This document shows, in pieces, positions 1-10,315 of a stretch of 64,000 nt of DNA. The notes under the pieces are model-generated. The model ran no database searches, had not been told where the DNA came from, and saw only the letters and a program-made list of their open reading frames with translations. Source of the stretch: Spongiihabitans sp965206355 (lineage in GTDB: Bacteria; Pseudomonadota; Gammaproteobacteria; Arenicellales; Poriferihabitantaceae); contig OZ242212.1 in the NCBI GenBank assembly GCA_965206355.1, positions 1 to 64,000 of the forward strand, read 5' to 3'. The position numbers and the translations under genes are program-made. The stretch's first letter is position 1; every line of letters starts with the position of its first letter.

Positions 1-210
1 CTCTCGAACTAGCCTGAATTTGTACTGTTCCAGATAGCGCAAGCCACCGTGAATTAGTTTAGATGAGGCAGATGATGTGCCGGATGCAAGGTCCTTGGCT
101 TCGCACAGGCTAACCGTAAAGCCCCTGCCTACAGCATCCCGTGCAACGCCGACTCCATTTATACCGCCACCGATGATAAGTATGTCAAATACCACTTCCG
201 AATTAGACAC
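1..210 (-). CDS. glpD: Glycerol-3-phosphate dehydrogenase, N-terminal 70 residues (runs off the left edge)
   Basis: The visible N-terminus carries the FAD dinucleotide-binding signature IIGGGINGVGVARDA, then LASGTSSASSKLIHGGLRYLE, which is typical of aerobic GlpD. GlpD oxidises glycerol-3-phosphate to dihydroxyacetone phosphate at the membrane and passes electrons to quinone. The best start is a GTG at 210, preceded by an AGAGAA-type ribosome-binding site; an upstream in-frame ATG is not seen. It lies 19 bp downstream of the HAD phosphatase gene on the same strand and opposite the glpR-ugp genes, so importer and dehydrogenase form one catabolic locus. The C-terminal part is outside the window, so integrity cannot be judged. 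Confidence 0.9.
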   Translation of the reverse strand, partial: MSNSEVVFDILIIGGGINGVGVARDAVGRGFTVSLCEAKDLASGTSSASSKLIHGGLRYLEQYKFRLVRE

Positions 211-229
211 AATCGTTCTCTGCAAAATT

Positions 230-1042
230 TTAGAGTGCCATTGGAGTCTCGCGAACATCTAACAATCGATCCGCAATTTCCACGAAACCGTTTCCTGCGC
301 TATTTTTGGTTATATAACTAGGTAGGCAAGTCAAAAACTCTAGAGAATTACGAACATTTGCAACACCAATAGAGAAATCAAAATAGTCGAACATCGTTGC
401 GTCATTTGGAGAGTCTCCGACAAATAGAACCTCGTTTTGGATGAATTTTTCATCAATCCGGAAGCATTCGACAAGAGCTTTTAAGCTCGTAGAAAGTTTA
501 CTATAATCACCAAACCAGCAGTTCACGTGGATAGAACTAATTTTCGCATTCGCCCCAGCGTCTTCAGCAAGGGTTACAATGCGTCTGATTTCGTCTGTTG
601 ATAATGCGGTAACATCTTCCGCCACATCAATCGCTAAGTCGGTTATACGGTAGTCTTGGTCCGATGCGACGCAAGATCCGGGTACCGCGTATTCGATTTC
701 AGCACGAAGGGTATGCAATTTTTCAACAGCATTTACACGCACTTTTTCTTCTTGACTAAAACTTTTGTGCATCGTGTTATTGATGCAATCATATCTGAAA
801 TAGAATCCCCCGTTCTCACCAACGATAGCGTCCACGGGCCACATTCTCGCTATATGGTCACACCAGCCGGCACTGCGCCCAGTTACGGGTATAACAATTA
901 ATCCGGCGTTCTTAAGACATTCCAATGCGTTATACGCCAAGCTGGTGAGACGTCCATCAGTTGTAAGAGTGTCGTCTATGTCGGTCAACACCACTTTGAT
1001 TTGACGCAAATTCTTTTGAGACAAACTACGCAATTCTTTCAT
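230..1042 (-). CDS. HAD-superfamily (IIB/Cof-like) phosphatase
   Basis: The 270-residue protein has HAD motif I as VLTDIDDTLT (near residues 18-27), motif II as VTGRS, and motif IV as FVGDSPNDATMF near residue 212. A cap insertion between them fits the Cof/sucrose-phosphatase-like type IIB group. These soluble enzymes hydrolyse small phosphate esters through an aspartyl-phosphate. It is immediately upstream of glpD and divergent from glpR-ugp. A phosphorylated C3 compound is therefore a reasonable substrate guess, but that is inference; the family does not reveal its substrate by sequence alone. The start at 1042 places motif I at the usual distance from the N-terminus. Confidence 0.75.
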   Translation of the reverse strand: MKELRSLSQKNLRQIKVVLTDIDDTLTTDGRLTSLAYNALECLKNAGLIVIPVTGRSAGWCDHIARMWPVDAIVGENGGFYFRYDCINNTMHKSFSQEEKVRVNAVEKLHTLRAEIEYAVPGSCVASDQDYRITDLAIDVAEDVTALSTDEIRRIVTLAEDAGANAKISSIHVNCWFGDYSKLSTSLKALVECFRIDEKFIQNEVLFVGDSPNDATMFDYFDFSIGVANVRNSLEFLTCLPSYITKNSAGNGFVEIADRLLDVRETPMAL

Positions 1043-1254
1043 TGTTGTTTCTTGGGCGGATTTATATTTTTACGTATGAATTTCAATATTGATTCAGTAA
1101 GGCATGTCGTAACCGACAGGGGCTAATTGCTTATATTTAACTTCAATCAAAACAGTTGTTTGAACATATATTATAGCTCATATAGACATATTCAAAGAAG
1201 CCAAACTTGTAAGATTTAGTGATATATAGCATAATAATTATCGAAAAACCACCA

Positions 1255-1284
1255 TTGACAACAAATATTCATATGAACTATATT
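1255..1284 (+). promoter_or_regulatory. Sigma-70-like promoter of glpR-ugp with an embedded palindrome
   Basis: TTGACA at 1255-1260 and TATATT at 1279-1284 are separated by 18 bp. The perfect palindrome TTCATATGAA (1268-1277) fills the spacer, and a related sequence (TCATATGA) recurs at 1309-1316 over the start codons. Such a placement fits an operator for the autoregulated GlpR repressor. A wider pair of half-sites, TTTGAA at 1159-1164 and TTCAAA at 1191-1196, could serve the divergent genes. Operator identity is inferred. Confidence 0.55.
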
Positions 1285-1303
1285 ATGATCTTTGTGACAC
1301 TTT

Positions 1304-2089
1304 ATGCATCATATGAACCTATCTGATAGACAAGCGATGATTTCTGAACTCCTTCGTGATGAAGCGTTTTTAACAGTGGAATACCTTGCAGAAAATTTTG
1401 GGATAACAACGCAAACGATTCGTCGCGATATTAATGCCTTATGTGATTTGGGGTTGGCACGCAGGCGCCATGGCGGTGTCGAGCCCTTAACCATCAGCGG
1501 AAATCTTGCTTATGGTTCACGGCAAATTTTAAATCGTAATGGCAAAATACTTGTAGCGAAAACAGTCTCTCAACACATCAAAAACAACAACTCGTTATCA
1601 CTGGGCATAGGGACAACACTTGAATTTGTGGCGCACGAACTTCTTAAGCACAAGAACTTGCGGATATTTACAAACAATCTAAATGTTGCGCATATTTCAA
1701 GCGGGGATAATAGTTTTGAAGTTAATATTTCCGGTGGTCGTGTTCGAAATGAAGATCATGATGTGTTTGGGAATTCGGTTGATCGGTTTTTTGAATCTTA
1801 TAAAACTGATATAGGAATTTTTGGCGTGGCTGGTGTTGATTCAGATGGCAGCCTCCTTGATTTTTACGATGAAGAATCTCGTGTTAGAGATATTATCCGG
1901 CGTAATTGCCACGAAAGTTATCTCGTATTGGATCATCAAAAATTTAACCGATCAGCCCATGTCCGCGGTGGTCGTATTCAAGATGTGACAAAAGTGTTCT
2001 GCGACAAATGCCCACCGGAGGAAATATGCCGTATTTTGGAAAATTCGGATGCGGAATTAATAATTTGTGACGCACGGAAAGCCTTATGA
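1304..2089 (+). CDS. glpR: DeoR-family glycerol-3-phosphate repressor
   Basis: The 261-residue protein has a DeoR-type N-terminal helix-turn-helix (ITTQTIRRDINALCDLGLARRRHGG, given here as residues about 35-60) and a C-terminal sugar-phosphate sensor domain. The strings TNNLNVA, GVAGVDSDGSLLDF and LVLDHQKF match the GlpR subgroup closely. GlpR represses glycerol-3-phosphate genes and is released by glycerol-3-phosphate. Two in-frame ATGs (1304 and 1313) follow the -10 box closely and no clear Shine-Dalgarno precedes them, so the transcript may be nearly leaderless. Its stop overlaps the ugpC start by 4 bp (ATGA), indicating translational coupling. Confidence 0.85.
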   Translation: MHHMNLSDRQAMISELLRDEAFLTVEYLAENFGITTQTIRRDINALCDLGLARRRHGGVEPLTISGNLAYGSRQILNRNGKILVAKTVSQHIKNNNSLSLGIGTTLEFVAHELLKHKNLRIFTNNLNVAHISSGDNSFEVNISGGRVRNEDHDVFGNSVDRFFESYKTDIGIFGVAGVDSDGSLLDFYDEESRVRDIIRRNCHESYLVLDHQKFNRSAHVRGGRIQDVTKVFCDKCPPEEICRILENSDAELIICDARKAL

Positions 2090-3117
2090 GTGGCATTCAA
2101 ATTAATAATCTTTGTCGCACTTGGGGGCTGGTCGAAGCAGTTAAAAATGTGTCATTCGTCGTGCCGGAGAAATCATTTACGGTCTTACTGGGGCCTTCGG
2201 GGTGTGGAAAGTCGACACTCCTGCGTATGATTTGTGGGTTGGAGGAAATCACTTCTGGCACGGTACATATTGGCGGGCGTGATGTTACTAATGTGATGGC
2301 ATCAGACCGCGGTGTCTCCATGGTTTTTCAATCCTATGCACTTTTTCCTCACTTAACTGTGAAAGAAAATATTCAATTTGGATTGAAAGTTCGGCGTGTG
2401 CCGGCTAAAGAGCGAGCAGAGCGGGTGAAGCACGCTTCTGACATTGTTGGTTTAACTGACTTACTGGACCGCAAACCCGCAAATCTGTCTGGCGGCCAGA
2501 GGCAACGTGTTGCGTTGGCGAGATCAATTGTATCGGAGCAATCAGTGTGCCTTATGGATGAACCACTTTCGAATCTTGACGCTAAATTACGTGCTGAAAT
2601 GCGCGATCAAATTAGAAATCTGCAACAACGCCTTGGGTTAACAGTTGTCTATGTTACGCATGATCAGATTGAGGCTATGTCCATGGCGGATCAAATTGTT
2701 TTATTGAGACTAGGAGAGGTGATTCAAATTAGCGCGCCACAAGAATTGTATAATAATCCCGTCAATGTATTTGCCGCTCAGTTTATTGGCGTGCCGCCGA
2801 TGAACGTATTGGAAATCGAAAGAACTGAAAAAACAAAACTCCCCGCAGAAGTTTACTCATTAATTGAAGCAACATCTGAAACTGCCTCAATCGGCATACG
2901 CCCGGAACATGTCCAATTCTCAAAGAAAGGATTGCCCGTAGAGGTATTTGCGGTTGACTATTTCGGCGGAGAAACCGTCATTAGAGCTCGGCATCTAACG
3001 AAAGAATTGTTCCTTCGCTTTGCCGGCCAGCCAAAGATTCAACCAGGCGACAAACTCAATGTGAGTTGGCGCCCGGAAGAAACACATCTGTTTGATCGCC
3101 AAAATCAACTAATTTAA
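2086..3117 (+). CDS. ugpC: ABC transporter ATPase for glycerol-3-phosphate (MalK/UgpC type)
   Basis: The 343-residue protein contains Walker A GPSGCGKST, the Q-loop FQSYALFPH, the ABC signature LSGGQRQRVALARS, Walker B CLMDEPLSNLD and the switch histidine in VTHDQIEA. A C-terminal regulatory OB-type domain of about 110 residues (from about 235) follows, as in the MalK/UgpC branch. It energises import through the UgpA/UgpE permeases. It starts within the glpR stop codon and is followed after 74 bp by the binding-protein gene. Length is close to the family norm (about 350). Substrate is assigned from the GlpR/GlpD context and the UgpB-like binding protein. Confidence 0.85.
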   Translation: MSGIQINNLCRTWGLVEAVKNVSFVVPEKSFTVLLGPSGCGKSTLLRMICGLEEITSGTVHIGGRDVTNVMASDRGVSMVFQSYALFPHLTVKENIQFGLKVRRVPAKERAERVKHASDIVGLTDLLDRKPANLSGGQRQRVALARSIVSEQSVCLMDEPLSNLDAKLRAEMRDQIRNLQQRLGLTVVYVTHDQIEAMSMADQIVLLRLGEVIQISAPQELYNNPVNVFAAQFIGVPPMNVLEIERTEKTKLPAEVYSLIEATSETASIGIRPEHVQFSKKGLPVEVFAVDYFGGETVIRARHLTKELFLRFAGQPKIQPGDKLNVSWRPEETHLFDRQNQLI

Positions 3118-3191
3118 CTGGTTACCGGAAGGTTTTGTCTTATTCAAACTTATGTGAAATTTTTAACTTTACTACTATGAGGAAAAGCAAA

Positions 3192-4469
3192 ATGAAATAC
3201 ATCAAAAAAATAACCCTTAGCATTGCCGCAGCATTCAGTATTTTAGTGATGCCCAGCATGGCTGTCGCAGAAACTGAACTGACAATGTATTACCCGGTCG
3301 CTGTTGGCGGCCCTCTAACTAAAACTGTCGATAAAATGGTAGACAATTTTATGTTGGAGAATCCAGACATTAAAGTAAATGCGATCTATGCTGGAAACTA
3401 CAACGATGCGCGAATCAAAGCACTAGCAGCAATGGAAAGTGGACAATCGGCACAGTTGTCCGTTATGTTTTCTATTGATCTGTATGCATTAATAGAACTT
3501 GATGCGGTTGTGCCTTTTGACGACATAGTAACAACCAATGAAGAAAGAGCATGGTTAGATTCATTCTATCCAAGTTTGATGGAAAACGGGATAACTGCCG
3601 GAAAAACCTGGGGCATTCCTTTCCAACGTTCTACTATTGTAATGTATTACAACAAAGATGCCTTTCGTGCCGCTGGTTTAGACCCAGAAACACCGCCCTC
3701 TACATGGGACGAGCTTGTTGATGTCGGTAAAAAGCTAACTAAAGCCGATGGCTCACAATGGGGATTGATGATTCCATCAACTGGTTATCCATACTGGATG
3801 TTTGGTGCACTTGCAATGCAAAATAACCAAACATTAATGAATAGCGCCGGCGACCAAACAAACTTCAATAACCCGGGTGTTGTTGAAGCACTTTCGTTTT
3901 GGAAAGATCTTGGTAGTAATCACAAAGTGATGCCTGAAGGCACCATTGAATGGGGCACACTGCGTCAGAATTTCCTTGAAGGTCGCACCGCGATGATGTG
4001 GCACTCAACAGGTAACTTGACTGCAGTTAAAAAGAGCGCCAATTTCGATTTTGGCGTTGCCATGCTTCCTGCAGGGAAGCGCCGTGGCACACCAACTGGC
4101 GGCGGTAATTTTTATATCTTTAAAAATACTACGGCAGAAGAACGCGCTGCTTCTCTCAAGTTAATCAGATTCATGACATCGCCGGAGAATTCTGCAGCCT
4201 GGTCTGTCGCAACAGGTTATATGGGCATTAGCCCAGTTTCATACGAAACAAATACGCTAAAATCATATATCTCTGAGTTTCCACCTGCGGCAGTCGCGCG
4301 CGATCAATTGGAATTTGCAACTGCCGAGTTGTCCACATTCCAAGCCGGTCGAGTTCGTAAGGGGCTTGATGACGCACTGCAAGCGGCGCTGGTTGGTAGT
4401 AAATCTCCAAAAGAAGCGTTAACAGAAGCGCAAGCGATAGCGGATAGAGTACTTAAATCTTACCGTTAA
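3192..4469 (+). CDS. ugpB: Periplasmic glycerol-3-phosphate-binding protein
   Basis: The mature protein begins after a Sec signal peptide (KYIKK, hydrophobic core, MAVA-ETEL cleavage region near residue 26). The segment LTMYYPVAVGGPLTKTVDKM and the later IYAGNYND and QLSVMFSIDLY are typical of UgpB-like family 1 solute-binding proteins. I chose the ATG at 3192 because GAGG lies 9 bp upstream and because it gives a clean signal peptide; an in-frame start at 3135 would add an unlikely 19-residue extension. At 425 residues it is full length. It sits between ugpC and a hairpin that precedes ugpA, an arrangement that often lets the binding protein be made in excess of the membrane subunits. Confidence 0.85.
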   Translation: MKYIKKITLSIAAAFSILVMPSMAVAETELTMYYPVAVGGPLTKTVDKMVDNFMLENPDIKVNAIYAGNYNDARIKALAAMESGQSAQLSVMFSIDLYALIELDAVVPFDDIVTTNEERAWLDSFYPSLMENGITAGKTWGIPFQRSTIVMYYNKDAFRAAGLDPETPPSTWDELVDVGKKLTKADGSQWGLMIPSTGYPYWMFGALAMQNNQTLMNSAGDQTNFNNPGVVEALSFWKDLGSNHKVMPEGTIEWGTLRQNFLEGRTAMMWHSTGNLTAVKKSANFDFGVAMLPAGKRRGTPTGGGNFYIFKNTTAEERAASLKLIRFMTSPENSAAWSVATGYMGISPVSYETNTLKSYISEFPPAAVARDQLEFATAELSTFQAGRVRKGLDDALQAALVGSKSPKEALTEAQAIADRVLKSYR

Positions 4470-4476
4470 CAATTTG

Positions 4477-4510
4477 AAGGGATGCCGAAAGGCATCCCTT
4501 CTTTCTATTT
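4477..4510 (+). terminator. Intra-operon hairpin after ugpB
   Basis: AAGGGATGCC (4477-4486), a GAAA loop and GGCATCCCTT (4491-4500) form a perfect 10-bp stem, followed by a T-rich stretch (CTTTCTATTT). It lies in the 62-bp gap between ugpB and ugpA. It may act as a partial terminator or a 3' stabiliser, giving more binding protein than permease. The structure is seen directly; its role is inferred. Confidence 0.75.
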
Positions 4511-4531
4511 TTGATTGACTGTTGTGAAGCG

Positions 4532-5407
4532 ATGAAACACAGGTCCCAACACATTCGAGGTTGGCTATTATTTGCACCAGCGGCTGTTTTACTGGTGGTG
4601 TTCACTCATTACCCAACCATTGCAACGTTTGTAAAAAGCCTTTTTACAAACAGTTCAATTATCCGCCCTTCACGATTTTCAGGTTTTGAAAGTTATCAGA
4701 ACTTGGTAAATGACCCTGTGTTCTGGAAGGTTTTAGTAAATAATATGTGGTTTGCTTTGGGCACAATTCCGACCTCTATAGGGTTGGCAATAGTGATGGC
4801 CTTGGCCGTAAACAAAGCGATTCCAGGTCGAGCATTTCTACGCATGGCTTATTTCACACCAACGATGCTTCCAATGATTGCGGTGGCTAATATCTGGTTG
4901 TTTTTCTACTCACCAGAAATCGGATTACTGGATAAAGCTTTGGCTGTTTTTGGCGTGGAAAGCCATAACTGGTTGGGTGATACCAGTACTGTTTTGCCCT
5001 CTATTATTGTGATGACCATTTGGAAAGAAGCCGGGTTCTTTATGATATTTTACCTGGCGGGCTTACAGACGATTTCACCGGAATTAGCGGAAGCCGCTAA
5101 GCTGGAAGGATCTTCCCGTTGGAACTATTTTTGGCGCATACAATTTCCCTTGTTGCTACCAACAACTTTGTTTGTATTCATCAATGCCTTTTTAAACTCA
5201 TTCAAGCTGGTAGATCATCTGTTTGTGTTAACGAAAGGCGGTCCTGACAATGCCAGCAATCTTCTCTTATATTACATTTACGAAACAGCATTTTCGTTTT
5301 TGGATACCTCTTATGCATCGGCACTCACAGTTGTGTTACTGATAATGTTGGCTACCGCTGCATTGACTCAATTTTTCTTTGCAGATAAGCGAGTTCATTA
5401 CAGATGA
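4532..5407 (+). CDS. ugpA: Glycerol-3-phosphate ABC transporter permease 1
   Basis: This is a MalF-type permease of 291 residues with six predicted membrane segments. The cytoplasmic EAA loop reads ELAEAAKLEGSSRWNYFWRI near residues 190-210. A TTG at 4511 is also in frame, but the ATG at 4532 gives the usual short N-terminus ahead of the first helix. It lies downstream of the ugpB hairpin and overlaps ugpE by 4 bp (ATGA), so the two permeases are translationally coupled. It forms the inner-membrane channel with UgpE and docks on UgpC. Confidence 0.85.
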   Translation: MKHRSQHIRGWLLFAPAAVLLVVFTHYPTIATFVKSLFTNSSIIRPSRFSGFESYQNLVNDPVFWKVLVNNMWFALGTIPTSIGLAIVMALAVNKAIPGRAFLRMAYFTPTMLPMIAVANIWLFFYSPEIGLLDKALAVFGVESHNWLGDTSTVLPSIIVMTIWKEAGFFMIFYLAGLQTISPELAEAAKLEGSSRWNYFWRIQFPLLLPTTLFVFINAFLNSFKLVDHLFVLTKGGPDNASNLLLYYIYETAFSFLDTSYASALTVVLLIMLATAALTQFFFADKRVHYR

Positions 5408-6234
5408 TTAATCGCATAACCGTGAAGTTTAAGCTGAGTGTTGGCGCTGAATTCGTCGGATCTTATCTCCTCGCAGTTTTATGGATATTTCCGTTACTCT
5501 ACGCTTTTTGGGCGGCATTTCATGACACTCAATATGCCGTTCATTTCGAACCGTTTGCGCCACTCACGCTGGATAATTTTCGCGAAGTAATGTCTCAAGC
5601 TCCATTTTTACGCTATGGTTTCAATACGTTTATGTTGGTTAGCCTTCTGCTTCCTTTGCAGTTAATAGTGTCTACGCTAGCGGCTTATGCCTTTGCCAAA
5701 TATAAATTTTACGGCTCTAACGTAGCATTTGTCTTGGTTCTTGTGCAGTTGATGATTACGCCAGAGATTCTAATTGTACAAAACTACAACACAATCGCAA
5801 CTCTGGGAATGGTGGACACCATTTCCAGCATAGGCCTTCCCTATATCGCCAGTGCGTTTTGTATATTTTTGCTCCGCCAAACGTGTAAGTCCATTCCTAA
5901 AGAACTGGAAGATGCCGCTCAATTGGAAGGTTGCGGTACGCTAGGTTTGTTATGGCGGGTCTATATACCCTTGGCGACGCCGACTTACCTCGCTTTCTCT
6001 TTAGTATCGCTAAGCCACCACTGGAATAATTTCTTGTGGCCGTTGATTATTACCAACTCTGTAGAAACGAGGCCGCTTACGGTTGGTCTTGGTGTCTTTG
6101 GTGCGCCAGAATCTGGCATAGATTGGTCGATAATATCTGCTGCTACTTTACTATCAGTTGCGCCATTACTGGTTGCATTTATATTATTTCAAAAGCAATT
6201 TGTACAATCTTTCATGCAAGCAGGGATAAAGTAA
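5404..6234 (+). CDS. ugpE: Glycerol-3-phosphate ABC transporter permease 2
   Basis: The 276-residue MalG-type permease has about six membrane segments and the EAA loop ELEDAAQLEGCGTLGLLWRV near residues 165-185. It is the last recognisable gene of the glpR-ugpC-B-A-E run and overlaps ugpA by 4 bp. No ugpQ-type phosphodiesterase follows, so imported glycerol-3-phosphate probably feeds directly into GlpD. The order C-B-A-E differs from the B-A-E-C order of Escherichia coli. Confidence 0.85.
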   Translation: MINRITVKFKLSVGAEFVGSYLLAVLWIFPLLYAFWAAFHDTQYAVHFEPFAPLTLDNFREVMSQAPFLRYGFNTFMLVSLLLPLQLIVSTLAAYAFAKYKFYGSNVAFVLVLVQLMITPEILIVQNYNTIATLGMVDTISSIGLPYIASAFCIFLLRQTCKSIPKELEDAAQLEGCGTLGLLWRVYIPLATPTYLAFSLVSLSHHWNNFLWPLIITNSVETRPLTVGLGVFGAPESGIDWSIISAATLLSVAPLLVAFILFQKQFVQSFMQAGIK

Positions 6235-6581
6235 AAAATTGCTAGCTGGAATATCCAACATCACTGTTAATCTGGTTAAGTATCAAGTGGTCAACCGATC
6301 GCGTTTGGAAAACGCTGACTGCATCGATTATTAAAGATGACTTAGGAAACTGTGGTTTCAATCGTTATGATGTTCGGTCAGTGTGGCGCGTCTTGGCAAT
6401 TTTTTCGAACCAAAGTACGATGATGGATACTATCAATACCGAAGCGCTATTTGATTTGGCTATGATTTACTCATGTCGTAAAAGGCCGTACACCCCAATT
6501 TTGCTCTTTTCGAGGTCATGTGAAGGTCTTTTTTTGATTAGTAATAACAACTGAACATGTTAAAAAACCTCAAAAAAAGTG
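6235..6581. other. Intergenic stretch between ugpE and the rRNA promoter
   Basis: These roughly 350 bp are AT-rich and contain no reading frame that I recognise on either strand. No clear hairpin-plus-T terminator is visible after ugpE. The A-rich run just before 6582 could be an UP-like element of the rRNA promoter. Confidence 0.5.
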
Positions 6582-6608
6582 TTGACAGGTGTGTTTTTCG
6601 TGTACAAT
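6582..6608 (+). promoter_or_regulatory. Ribosomal RNA operon promoter
   Basis: A consensus TTGACA (6582-6587) and TACAAT (6603-6608) are 15 bp apart. They are preceded by an A-rich stretch resembling an UP element and followed by a GC-rich discriminator (CCGCGCTCC), the usual hallmark of stringently controlled rRNA promoters. The leader to 16S is about 200 nt. The spacer is shorter than the optimal 17 bp. Confidence 0.65.
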
Positions 6609-6810
6609 CCGCGCTCCCAAGATGGCGCAGTCGCGCTGTCCTTGTTCTTTTACAACTAATCAAGCAGATTGTGTGGGCGCTTCGATTCGTCAGAATCTCT
6701 CATCCAGCATGTGAAAATCTTTATCGTATCTTTGATAGGGTATTGGTTTTCCGTATCTAAAAGCTTCGATGACTTTGCCTGATAAAGGCTTTGTCTGAGA
6801 AGCACAAACT

Positions 6811-8391
<1,581 letters not shown>

Positions 8392-8495
8392 ACCAAATAG
8401 AGGTTTCAGCGTTTCGGAGCGTCCACACAATTTGCTTGATAGTTAGATAGAGTCAGTTTAGAATTTCGAGCTAATTCAGGTCGTTGGTTTATGTT

Positions 8496-8572
<77 letters not shown>

Positions 8573-8668
8573 GTTTTGATAGCACTAATCATTTAATCAT
8601 TGGAGAAACATAATAATGATATATATATATAGTACGTAACTTAGTATTCTTTAGTCAGGTTGTAAAAG

Positions 8669-9153
8669 ATGAAAGTGTTAAAATTATTGTTGCTATTGGG
8701 GCAATAGTCTTGTTGAGCGGATGCGCGAGTAGTTATAGTAATCTGGTTAGCGGTAATCAACTTGGCGCACAGGAGTATCGACCAGCGGTGTATGTAGAGC
8801 CGGGTAATGAAGCGAAATATGAACAGGTGTTGGGCGTTTGTCGGCAGGCGGCAGTCAATCGGCAGATCACTAAATCACAAGAATCGCAATTGCGAACCAT
8901 CACTGGGGCAGTAGAAGGCACTGTGGCAGGGGCAGCATTCGGAGCCGAGTTTGGTAGTATCCTCAAAAGTGGTGGTTGGGATGTGGATGTAAGCGACAGC
9001 GCACTTGGAGCCGGCGCGATTGGTTTGGTAACTTCGTTGGCGTCTTCGTTTGCCAGAGGAGCTGAAGAGACTGCTACTGCCACTAAGTCGGCATTGCTTC
9101 GGTGTTTGGAGGCAACATCGAACAACGGTAGTTTGTGGAAAGTGTTGGAATAG
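8669..9153 (+). pseudogene. Frameshifted lipoprotein gene inside the rRNA spacer
   Basis: An ATG at 8669 opens MKVLKLLLLLG and then stops at TAG (8705-8707). The next frame continues AIVLLSGCAS and runs to 9153. One extra G in the GGGG run at 8698-8701 would join them into a perfect lipoprotein signal (positive N-region, hydrophobic core, LSGC lipobox). The mature part of about 140 residues has a small-residue stretch (TGAVEGTVAGAAFGAEFG) like glycine-zipper proteins. A TTG at 8710 could still start a product, but it would lack the signal peptide. I do not recognise the family. It sits between tRNA-Ile and tRNA-Ala and would be transcribed by the rRNA promoter. A sequencing error in the G run is an alternative. 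Confidence 0.6.
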
Positions 9154-9242
9154 TTCCCAATACATAACTGGATAAAGCAAGGCGTATGGTGTTAGCTTGT
9201 AATATTATGGTTTTATTGAAAAGTTTTACTGGTAGCCATTCG

Positions 9243-9318
9243 GGGGCCATAGCTCAGCTGGGAGAGCGCCTGCCTTGCACGCAGGAGGTCGGCGGTTCGA
9301 TCCCGCCTGGCTCCACCA
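9243..9318 (+). tRNA. tRNA-Ala (TGC)
   Basis: A 76-nt cloverleaf with encoded CCA has acceptor GGGGCCA/TGGCTCC, D arm AGCTCAGCTGGGAGAGC, anticodon TGC at 9276-9278 in the loop of CCTGCCTTGCACGCAGG, and T arm GGTTCGATCC. It is nearly identical to the spacer tRNA-Ala of enteric bacteria. It is separated from tRNA-Ile by about 670 bp holding the lipoprotein gene, whereas the two are usually adjacent. Confidence 0.96.
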
Positions 9319-9840
9319 GCTTATGTCGTTTGTGTTGGCGGGATGGTTTGAGTTATGTCGTCATTAATTTTGACAGGTAATGAATCAAATGTCTTTTATT
9401 TGAACCAGTTTGTTTGAGATTGGCATTTAAGATAAATTTGATCCATTACTTGCGGTTCATTGCAAACGCAATGGACTTGGTTCTTTTACAATTAGGGTAG
9501 TCAAAGGCGCGCGCAAGCGCGAATTTGTTAATGTTATTCACATTATATGTGTATTTGAGGTTTGAATACATTACGGCAAATTCCGTAAGCGCGGGTACCG
9601 AAATGTACTTTGTACATTTTTTAAATATTTTTATATTTTGCATTTTTATGTTGTATAACTCTTCGAGAGTTCAAGCTAATAACCTCAAAGAGTAGGCGCA
9701 GGATTTTTGTTCGAATGCGAGGCGACCAATCGAGTGAGTGAAGGGGTGTACGTTTGTACATGACTGAACGAACGAGGCAGGTCAACGAAGCAGTCGGACA
9801 AAAAGACAGCTCTAATTTAAAAGGCTTTTTGGGGTTATAT
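9319..9840. other. tRNA-Ala to 23S spacer
   Basis: About 520 bp without a recognisable gene. It contains a short GC hairpin (CGCGCGCAAGCGCG near 9510). At its end, GGTTATATGATCAAGC (9833 onward) pairs with GCTTGATCATATAAC (13846-13860) to form the 23S processing stem normally cut by RNase III. Nothing else is evident. Confidence 0.65.
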
Positions 9841-10270
9841 GATCAAGCACAAAAGCGCACACGGTGGATGCCTAGGCGATAAGAGGCGATGAAGGACGTG
9901 GTAGTCTGCGATATGCCCTGGTGAGCTGACAAACTAGCTTTGACCCAGGGATTTCCGAATGGGGAAACCCACCTGTTTTTTACAGGTATCGTTATCTGAA
10001 TACATAGGATAACGAAGCGAACCCGGGGAACTGAAACATCTAAGTACCCGGAGGAAAAGAAATCAACCGATATTCCCTTAGTAGCGGCGAGCGAACGGGG
10101 ATCAGCCCTTAAGCTTTATAAGTTCTAGCAAAACAGTCTGGAAAGTCTGGCCATAGAAGGTGATAGCCCTGTATGCGAAAGGGCTTATAAAGTGAAATCG
10201 AGTAGGGCGGAGCACGAGAAACTCTGTCTGAACATGGGGGGCCCATCCTCCAAGGCTAAATACTACTTAT

Positions 10271-10315
<45 letters not shown>

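Noticed and set aside
8616..8640. (AT)6 tract after an ATG with a GGAG site, as a phase-variation switch for the spacer lipoprotein
   Set aside because: One added AT unit would put the 8616 ATG in frame, but the resulting N-terminus is not a good signal peptide. The 8669 ATG with one extra G gives a far better lipoprotein signal, so the dinucleotide run is more likely incidental.
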